From Nitrososphaerota archaeon (GTDB lineage: Archaea > Thermoproteota > Nitrososphaeria > Nitrososphaerales > Nitrososphaeraceae): 10,197 nucleotides of DNA. The notes beneath the pieces were generated by a model. That model saw only the letters and a list, made by a program, of their open reading frames with translations, had not been told where the DNA came from and searched no databases. The position numbers and the translations under genes were made by a program. How positions within the stretch are numbered: position 1 is the stretch's first letter; each line of letters begins with the position of its first letter. The stretch lies in assembly GCA_005877345.1 (NCBI GenBank), contig VBPR01000068.1:1-10197 (forward strand), read 5' to 3'. Shown piece after piece: positions 5,360 to 10,197 of the stretch.

Positions 5360-6680
5360 ATATAGACAGAACCTTTTTTTTAGTGTCTTTAAAAAGAGAT
5401 AGTACATTATTTGGAGTTGATTCTACTGAAATTCTAACGGCGTCCTCTGTATTAGAAGATCTAATAAGGATCCAGGAATTATCATCAATCAATATTTTGA
5501 TACCATCCATTTTTATTATCTGGAAAAATTTTCCCTTAAATTTATCTTCAATTTTATCAATTATTGGTTTCTGAAAATCTGATTTTATAGGGATTTTTGA
5601 TCTGATTGTTGAGTATTTTGAAGCGATCTCTATACAATCGCTGTATAGATCATCATTTAATGAGGATATAATTGCGCTGGCTAATATGCCATCTCTACAC
5701 AAATTAAACCTTGGCATAATAAAACCTGCACTGCTTCCCTCACCTCCTGCGTCCCCGTTTAACTTGAGCATTTCTTTTACTACATTGGCTTCTCCAACTT
5801 TTGAATAGTTCAGGGTTCCACCATGGTTTGCAATCATGCGCTCAATAGCATTACTAGTATCTACGCTGACAACAAATTTTTTTGCTCCCTGATTTAATGT
5901 ACTTGTAATACATAATAAGAGGGTAAGATCTGATGAGAGTTTGATTCCATTGTTATCTACTACCACCACCCTGTCTGCATCCATGTCAAAAGCAAAACCT
6001 AACTGCAGCTTTTTGGATAGAACAAGTTTCCTTAACTCAAAAAGATCATCTGTCGTAGGATCAGAAGATCTTGATGAGATACCCGCAATATCATTTATCG
6101 AGTAGTATTTTTGATTCAAAGTATTATATAAATTTGGAATAAAGGAAGATAAAGCACCTCCTCCGGGATCTAATCCAATTGTATTTGTTTTTTTTCGATC
6201 ATCTCGTAGGTATCTATTCTTGCCCAAAAATTCAAAAATATCAAGTATATAATTTGAATTTACGTTATATGATTTCCCATATCTTGAACCAGAAAGTATG
6301 TTTTCTTCTTGAATTGAATCAAGTTGCTCTTCGAATATCCCTCTTCCATTAATTACAAATTTTAAACCGTTCCATTCCAAAGGATTATGGGAGGCTGTTA
6401 CTATTATAGCGTTACCATACTTTATTGATTCATGAAATACAAATGGACTGGGAGCGACACCCAAATCAAAGACATCGATTCCTTGTTCCATAACGGCTGC
6501 TGATACTGTCTGAAGAATTACGCTACTTGAAGGTCTGGTATCTCTTGCAACCAAACATTTCTTTTCGGATTTACTGGAACTATTAATAAAGGAAGCAAAC
6601 AATCTGGAAAAATTTATTATGGCATGTAAGTCTAGATCCTGACCAAAGATACCTCTAATACCAGAGATTGAAATTTTCAC
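5343..6680 (-). CDS. Phosphohexomutase (phosphoglucosamine/phosphomannomutase family), GTG start
   Basis: A 445-residue alpha-D-phosphohexomutase, moving phosphate between C6 and C1 of a hexose (or glucosamine) phosphate to feed nucleotide-sugar synthesis for glycans. Visible are the N-terminal SGIRG, the phosphoserine loop TASHNPLEWNG (active Ser97), the metal site DMDADR (232-237) and the phosphate-binding RSSNTEDAVRI (407-417). The sugar-recognition loop reads GGEGSSAGFI (312-321), unlike the GEQSGH of bacterial GlmM or GGEENGG of many archaeal enzymes, so the preferred sugar is not clear. The start is GTG at 6680: an in-frame TGA lies six codons upstream and SGIRG falls at the normal place. 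The last 17 nt overlap thiL. Confidence 0.92.
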   Translation of the reverse strand: MKISISGIRGIFGQDLDLHAIINFSRLFASFINSSSKSEKKCLVARDTRPSSSVILQTVSAAVMEQGIDVFDLGVAPSPFVFHESIKYGNAIIVTASHNPLEWNGLKFVINGRGIFEEQLDSIQEENILSGSRYGKSYNVNSNYILDIFEFLGKNRYLRDDRKKTNTIGLDPGGGALSSFIPNLYNTLNQKYYSINDIAGISSRSSDPTTDDLFELRKLVLSKKLQLGFAFDMDADRVVVVDNNGIKLSSDLTLLLCITSTLNQGAKKFVVSVDTSNAIERMIANHGGTLNYSKVGEANVVKEMLKLNGDAGGEGSSAGFIMPRFNLCRDGILASAIISSLNDDLYSDCIEIASKYSTIRSKIPIKSDFQKPIIDKIEDKFKGKFFQIIKMDGIKILIDDNSWILIRSSNTEDAVRISVESTPNNVLSLFKDTKKKVLSIYEEIK

Positions 6681-6715
6681 TTTAAAAAGCTTAAATTTTC
6701 AACTATTTAATCTTG

Positions 6716-6723
6716 TTTTATAA
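6716..6723 (-). promoter_or_regulatory. TATA box of the phosphohexomutase-thiL operon
   Basis: On the minus strand this reads TTATAAAA. Transcription would start near 6694, giving a leader of about 14 nt before the GTG at 6680. No clear Shine-Dalgarno sequence is present. Confidence 0.45.
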
Positions 6724-6783
6724 TCAGATCGAGATATATTCGATAGCTGTATGTAGTAAATATTTCGTCAAATTAGAAAATAG

Positions 6784-6790
6784 TTAAATT
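6784..6790 (+). promoter_or_regulatory. Possible TATA box of tRNA-Thr
   Basis: TTAAATT is centred about 37 nt before the mature tRNA 5' end at 6824, so transcription could begin near 6812-6816 and leave a short 5' leader for RNase P. The match to a TATA box is only fair. Confidence 0.3.
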
Positions 6791-6823
6791 GGTTATGTGA
6801 TTGCAAATGTATCCATGAAAGAG

Positions 6824-6896
6824 GCCTCTGTAGCTCAGTTGGTAGAGCGAAGGTTTCGTAAACCTTAGGCCGTGGGTTCGAGTCCCACCAGGGGCT
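6824..6896 (+). tRNA. tRNA-Thr (CGT)
   Basis: A complete 73-nt cloverleaf: acceptor GCCTCTG pairs with CAGGGGC (one T-G), D arm GCTC-AGTTGGTA-GAGC, anticodon arm AAGGT-TTCGTAA-ACCTT with anticodon CGT at 6857-6859 (reads ACG), five-base variable loop, and T arm GTGGG-TTCGAGT-CCCAC. Discriminator T is usual for archaeal threonine tRNAs. CCA is not encoded and there is no intron. T5 at 6916-6920 may terminate it. Confidence 0.96.
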
Positions 6897-6915
6897 CATT
6901 CATAATGCATCAATA

Positions 6916-6925
6916 TTTTTAAAAC
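6916..6925 (+). promoter_or_regulatory. TATA box of the XPF-like gene
   Basis: TTTTTAAAAC predicts transcription starting near 6945-6950. The TTG at 6957 is then the first usable start; the in-frame TTG at 6927 would lie upstream of the transcript. The T5 within it may also end the tRNA-Thr transcript. Confidence 0.45.
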
Positions 6926-6956
6926 TTTGGCATGCTATTCAGTAGTTAGATTCTAT

Positions 6957-7667
6957 TTGAGAATAGTAGTCGATAAAAGAGAAAAAAATAGTGGCATCCC
7001 AGAATTGCTCAAGGAGTCAGGCATCTTTGTAGACTTCGCTACCTTGAAGGTCGGTGATTATATTGTTTTTAATAATGTAGTAATTGAAAGAAAAACTATA
7101 TCAGACTTATTAAGCTCCTTTTATGATGGAAGATTATTTATTCAATGTTCAGAGCTCGTAAAACATTTTTCCTCACCGTTATTAATTGTTGAAGGGAACA
7201 TCATTGAGGATTTGAAATCTGAATCTGATAACTCCTTCCGTAGCTATGATCAAAAAATTCAATTAGTTTATGATTCACTAATCACAGTAGTTTTAGATTT
7301 CAAGATACCTTTAGTTCATACACCAAATATAGAACATACGACCAGTTTTCTCATAGCAATTGCAAATAAATTATCTAGAAAATATTCGTATGGGCCCCTT
7401 TTACGAAAAATCAGAAAGCAGACCTCTGAGCAGATACAACAATTATCCGTTCTTTCTTCATTGCCTGGAGTTGGTGGTATGTTTGCTGTAAAAATGTTGA
7501 AGGAATTTAACACGCCTAAGAGAGCATTAAATGCATCAGCGGCTGAATTGGCTAAAATTCCTGGATTTGGTACTGCACGTGCTCAAAGAATACGAAAAAT
7601 ATTAGATAATGCATATAATGAGGTCGATGCAGAAAATCAAAAGACATTACTAGACCATCTCAAGTAG
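6957..7667 (+). CDS. xpf: XPF/ERCC4-type structure-specific endonuclease, TTG start
   Basis: A 236-residue archaeal short XPF, which has nuclease and (HhH)2 domains but no helicase and cuts flap, fork and nicked-junction DNA in repair, usually as a dimer with PCNA. The ERCC4 domain covers about 1-140, with VVDKRE at 4-9 and the catalytic GDY (33-35) and ERKxxxD (44-50) motifs. Two helix-hairpin-helix motifs follow: LPGVGGMFAVKML (169-181) and IPGFGTARAQRI (201-212). The C-terminus QKTLLDHL (228-235) resembles a degenerate PCNA-interacting box. The start is set at TTG 6957, where the IVVDKRE strand begins and just after the predicted transcript start; TTG 6927 would add ten unrelated residues. 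The stop codon directly abuts the stop of the convergent small gene at 7668. Confidence 0.93.
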   Translation: MRIVVDKREKNSGIPELLKESGIFVDFATLKVGDYIVFNNVVIERKTISDLLSSFYDGRLFIQCSELVKHFSSPLLIVEGNIIEDLKSESDNSFRSYDQKIQLVYDSLITVVLDFKIPLVHTPNIEHTTSFLIAIANKLSRKYSYGPLLRKIRKQTSEQIQQLSVLSSLPGVGGMFAVKMLKEFNTPKRALNASAAELAKIPGFGTARAQRIRKILDNAYNEVDAENQKTLLDHLK

Positions 7668-7838
7668 TTAATTCAAATGTCCCTTGTTCTTTAATTCTCT
7701 CAATATTTGCATAAGAGTATCATAGTCTACATTCATTTCATTAAGAATTGTTGAATGATCTATTTTCTTATTTTTTTGAATAAATCTCCTAACCTCTTCT
7801 TTGATTTTTTGATATTTTCTATCTTGGGTATTAATCAA
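7668..7838 (-). CDS. Winged-helix-like microprotein, 56 aa, TTG start
   Basis: Read from TTG at 7838-7836 to TAA at 7670-7668. The product is basic and helical with the layout of a small helix-turn-helix: helix 1 IKEEVRRFIQKN (12-23), helix 2 HSTILNEM (28-35), a turn at NVD, recognition helix YDTLMQILRELKNKG (39-53), then HLN. It ends where the wing of a winged-helix domain would begin. The upstream frame is open to a TGA near 7879 but has no ATG or GTG. A TATA-like CTTTATTAAT (minus strand, near 7882-7891) would give a leader of about 20 nt. The stop codon directly touches that of the XPF gene, so the two transcripts must overlap. It may be a small DNA-binding regulator; no target is known and the protein could be a fragment of a longer one. 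Confidence 0.55.
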   Translation of the reverse strand: MINTQDRKYQKIKEEVRRFIQKNKKIDHSTILNEMNVDYDTLMQILRELKNKGHLN

Positions 7839-7968
7839 TTTATTGTCAATTACTAAACTGATTCGAACCGATCAGCTCCGATTAATAAAGTAATTTACGG
7901 ATCTATTTAGGAATAAAAGTAGGTGTGGATAAATTGAACAATAAAAGTCTTGATAACAATAAAATGAT
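7839..7968. other. Intergenic gap with small hairpin and a 9-nt direct repeat
   Basis: The gap between psmB and the winged-helix gene holds a perfect 5-bp inverted repeat (7858-7875, CTGAT / ATCAG around eight bases) and AATAAAAGT twice, at 7912-7920 and 7940-7948. On the minus strand the repeats are T-rich (ACTTTTATT) and may end psmB transcription or lie in the promoter of the small gene. Confidence 0.35.
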
Positions 7969-8643
7969 TCAATAAACTGCTTGTACAGCTTCCTTTACTT
8001 CCTTGGATAATTCTCGATATCCGTCCTTGTCTATAATGACAGCATTTATGTTATCACCAGTTCCAGAATTCCTTCTTATAGCTGCTGCAATTGCTTGTAT
8101 AGCTGTCTTGTAAGCTTCATTAACGCTGAGATCTTTTTTATATTCTGATTCCAAGTATCCATATGCAACGGGAGAACCACTACCAGTTGAAATAAATTTT
8201 TCACTGGTCATAGACCCGAACAAATCAATGTTGTATATTTGTGAAGCGTCGTCGTCGCTATTTTTATCAAATCCTGCCATGATGATCTGTACGTAATAAG
8301 GATAGTATCTTTGATTGAACAGAACGTTAGAACAAAGTCTTGCGGCAGATTTCACAGGAATTAATCTGTCTTTGTTTGATAATCTATACAAATTTGCATT
8401 ATAACGCAAAAGATCAACCAAGTTTTGAGCGTCGGCTACACCTCCAGCAATTGTCATACCTAAATGTTCATCTATCTTTTGGATTTTCATAACATTCCTA
8501 TCTACAATAAAGAATCCAGCGCTAGCTCTTGTATCTGCAGCTAGAACAACTCCGTCTTTGCATGTCAAAGCACAGGTAGTCGTTCCTTTCTTTATATGAT
8601 TCATAACGTATTCTTCATAGTTCTTATTGTCTTGCTGAAACAT
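7969..8643 (-). CDS. psmB: Proteasome beta subunit (catalytic)
   Basis: An N-terminal nucleophile peptidase forming the inner rings of the 20S proteasome. The 224-residue precursor has a 20-residue propeptide ending KKG, cleaved before Thr21, which becomes Thr1 of a 204-residue mature chain. In mature numbering Thr1, Asp17 and Lys33 are present, as are the later TGSGSPVAYG and RNSGTGDN active-site segments, so it should be active. Pocket positions 20 (Ala), 31 (Val) and 45 (Ile) are small or hydrophobic, suggesting cleavage after hydrophobic residues. Archaea of this group often have a second beta subunit; it is not in the window. The ATG at 8643 is supported by the TATA box at 8669-8676. Divergent from leuC. 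Confidence 0.96.
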   Translation of the reverse strand: MFQQDNKNYEEYVMNHIKKGTTTCALTCKDGVVLAADTRASAGFFIVDRNVMKIQKIDEHLGMTIAGGVADAQNLVDLLRYNANLYRLSNKDRLIPVKSAARLCSNVLFNQRYYPYYVQIIMAGFDKNSDDDASQIYNIDLFGSMTSEKFISTGSGSPVAYGYLESEYKKDLSVNEAYKTAIQAIAAAIRRNSGTGDNINAVIIDKDGYRELSKEVKEAVQAVY

Positions 8644-8668
8644 TGGAATTAATTTCTATGAATACTAG

Positions 8669-8676
8669 ATTTAAGC
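8669..8676 (-). promoter_or_regulatory. TATA box of psmB
   Basis: The minus strand reads GCTTAAAT, centred about 29 nt before the ATG at 8643, which predicts a leaderless or nearly leaderless mRNA. It lies in the 125-nt gap shared with the divergent leuC. Confidence 0.45.
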
Positions 8677-8733
8677 ATTGCCACTTGCCGTACTTCTGTT
8701 TTACATAGAAATAAAAGCTGTTATTAGTAATAT

Positions 8734-8742
8734 CATTATATT
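8734..8742 (+). promoter_or_regulatory. Probable TATA box of leuC
   Basis: CATTATATT is centred about 31 nt before the ATG at 8769, implying a leader of only a few nt. A second TATA-like TTTAACTAA at 8747-8755 is slightly too close to the start. Confidence 0.35.
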
Positions 8743-8768
8743 CCGATTTAACTAACGATATCATAATA

Positions 8769-10197
8769 ATGCAAAAAACCCTCTTTGACAAGATTTGGGA
8801 TAGTCATGTAGTCATAGATAATAGTCAGGATGAACATGCTGGTGATACCACTGGCCCGTCATTAGTATACATTGATAGGCACTTAATACATGAAGTTACA
8901 TCTCCACAAGCTTTTGCTGGTCTAAAGGAGAGCGGTAGAAAAGTTAGACGCCCTGGTTTAACAATTGCAACAACAGACCATAACGTTTCAACTGGAAACA
9001 GATCACTTCCTGTTGTTGATGAGGTATCCAAAACGCAACTTGAAACACTAGGCAGAAATTGCAAGGAATTTGGGATAACTATCTATGATATGACTAGCCC
9101 TGATCAGGGCATAGTTCATGTAATTGGACCAGAACTTGGTTTCACGTTGCCTGGTACGACCATAGTTTGCGGTGACAGTCATACATCAACACATGGTGCA
9201 TTTGGTGCTCTTGCTTTTGGAATAGGAACTAGCGAGGTTGAACATGTTCTCGCTACACAGTGTATATGGATGTACAAACCAAAATCATTCTTAATCAATG
9301 TTAAAGGTAATCTAAGAAAATCTCATACTATCACTCCTAAGGACATAATACTCAAGATTATTCACGAAATAGGTACCGATGGAGGTTCTGGGACTGTTAT
9401 CGAATACAGAGGACAGGCAATTTCTGCACTATCAATGGAGCAGCGAATGACTATTTGCAATATGTCAATTGAGGGGGGAGCAAGAGCAGGATTAATTGCT
9501 CCTGACGAAATTACTTTCAATTATTTGAGAGGAAGAAGATATGCTCCTAAAGAATCAGAACTGGATAAAATGATAGAATATTGGAAAAGTAATTTGAGAA
9601 GTGATTCAAACGTAAAATTTGATAGAGTTGAAACGATTAATGTTGATGAGCTTGCACCTCAAGTAACATGGGGAACAAATCCATCCATGGTTGTTGACAT
9701 AACTGACTCTATCCCTTCACCTGAGGAATTTGCAGAAGGTGATGAAAATAAAAGGAAATTAGCTATCAGAGCTCTGGAATACATGAATTTAGAGCCAGGT
9801 ACACAAATGACTGACGTTCATGTTGATAGAGTCTTCATAGGGTCATGCACAAATTCACGGCTAGAAGATCTGATTGAAGCTTCGGTTGTTATTAAAGGGA
9901 GAAAGGTATCACCAAAAGTCAGAGCTATGATTGTTCCTGGGTCTCAAAAAGTTAAATTGGAGGCTGAGAGGCTGGGATTGGATAGGATTTTCAAGGATTC
10001 AGGATTTGAATGGAGAGAGTCAGGTTGTAGTATGTGTCTTGGAATGAATTCAGATATATTGTCACCAGGCGAACGCTGTGCCAGTACTTCAAATAGAAAC
10101 TTTGAAGGTAGGCAGGGCGCTGGTGGAAGAACTCATCTAGTAAGTCCAGTAATGGCTGCTGCATGTGCTATAGAAGGACATTTTATAGATGTAAGAG
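8769..10197 (+). CDS. leuC: 3-isopropylmalate dehydratase large subunit (bacterial-type LeuC), 3'-truncated
   Basis: LeuC with the small subunit LeuD isomerises 2-isopropylmalate to 3-isopropylmalate in leucine synthesis, using a [4Fe-4S] cluster. From ATG 8769 the frame is open to the window edge: 476 codons, probably lacking only a few residues. Cluster ligands are Cys360 in GSCTNSR and Cys420/Cys423 in GCSMCLGMN. Other signatures are YIDRHLIHEVTSPQAF, TTDHNVSTG, CGDSHTSTHGAFGALAFGIG, SPQ-type PQVTWGTNPS and SNRNFEGRQGAGGRTHLVSP. Length and sequence follow E. coli-type LeuC (466 aa) rather than the shorter archaeal homoaconitase-like form (about 420 aa). Residues about 18-28 hold a short insertion relative to E. 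coli. leuD would be expected just downstream. Confidence 0.96.
   Translation, partial: MQKTLFDKIWDSHVVIDNSQDEHAGDTTGPSLVYIDRHLIHEVTSPQAFAGLKESGRKVRRPGLTIATTDHNVSTGNRSLPVVDEVSKTQLETLGRNCKEFGITIYDMTSPDQGIVHVIGPELGFTLPGTTIVCGDSHTSTHGAFGALAFGIGTSEVEHVLATQCIWMYKPKSFLINVKGNLRKSHTITPKDIILKIIHEIGTDGGSGTVIEYRGQAISALSMEQRMTICNMSIEGGARAGLIAPDEITFNYLRGRRYAPKESELDKMIEYWKSNLRSDSNVKFDRVETINVDELAPQVTWGTNPSMVVDITDSIPSPEEFAEGDENKRKLAIRALEYMNLEPGTQMTDVHVDRVFIGSCTNSRLEDLIEASVVIKGRKVSPKVRAMIVPGSQKVKLEAERLGLDRIFKDSGFEWRESGCSMCLGMNSDILSPGERCASTSNRNFEGRQGAGGRTHLVSPVMAAACAIEGHFIDVR

Noticed and set aside
7858..7875. Possible tRNA remnant: GGTTCGAATC on the minus strand looks like a T loop
   Set aside because: With a seven-base T loop the flanking five bases do not pair, and no acceptor or anticodon arm is found; only a simple hairpin remains.
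8825..9064. 79-codon minus-strand ORF within leuC
   Set aside because: Antisense shadow of a strongly conserved coding region.
1..10197. CRISPR array, insertion sequence, toxin-antitoxin or defence island
   Set aside because: No spaced repeats, transposase, nuclease-helicase modules or paired small toxin genes were seen; apart from the tRNA-Ser segment the gene content is housekeeping.

Overview
The window reads as a chromosomal segment of an AT-rich ammonia-oxidising archaeon (Thaumarchaeota/Nitrososphaerota). The evidence is an archaeal proteasome beta subunit with a short propeptide, a short XPF-type nuclease without a helicase domain, an archaeal/eukaryal-type uS11, a C2H2 zinc-finger microprotein, TATA boxes placed so that several mRNAs would be leaderless, and tRNA genes without encoded CCA. 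The low G+C suggests a Nitrosocosmicus-like soil lineage, but that placement is a guess.

Layout. At 1-885 is the 3' part of a GltD-like flavin oxidoreductase. Next come a strong orphan TATA box (993-1000), a small secreted protein packed with N-glycosylation sequons (1151-1375) and a long AT-rich stretch ending in tRNA-Ser(GCT) on the minus strand (1837-1920). The last 12 nt of that tRNA gene are duplicated exactly at 1001-1012, so 1001-1836 may be a tRNA-targeted insertion or its remnant. A TTG-initiated protein of unknown function follows (2066-2509). On the minus strand, a 53-aa C2H2 zinc-finger protein (3746-3585) lies just upstream of a rhomboid protease whose C-terminus looks like an Hsp20/alpha-crystallin domain (3562-2573). 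uS11 (3891-4298) is on the plus strand. A phosphohexomutase (6680-5343) and thiamine-monophosphate kinase (5359-4346) overlap by 17 nt on the minus strand. Then come tRNA-Thr(CGT) (6824-6896), the XPF-like nuclease (6957-7667), a convergent 56-aa winged-helix-like microprotein (7838-7668), proteasome beta (8643-7969), and a divergent, nearly complete LeuC of bacterial type (8769 to the window end).

Most genes are housekeeping: amino-acid and thiamine synthesis, sugar-phosphate metabolism, translation, proteolysis and DNA repair. The least ordinary parts are the rhomboid/Hsp20 fusion paired with a zinc-finger microprotein, and the tRNA-flanked segment with the sequon-rich secreted peptide. Three small genes (3585-3746, 7668-7838 and the uncertain 1451-1567) were found by reading the gaps. 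Several start codons were moved downstream on promoter position and family alignment.
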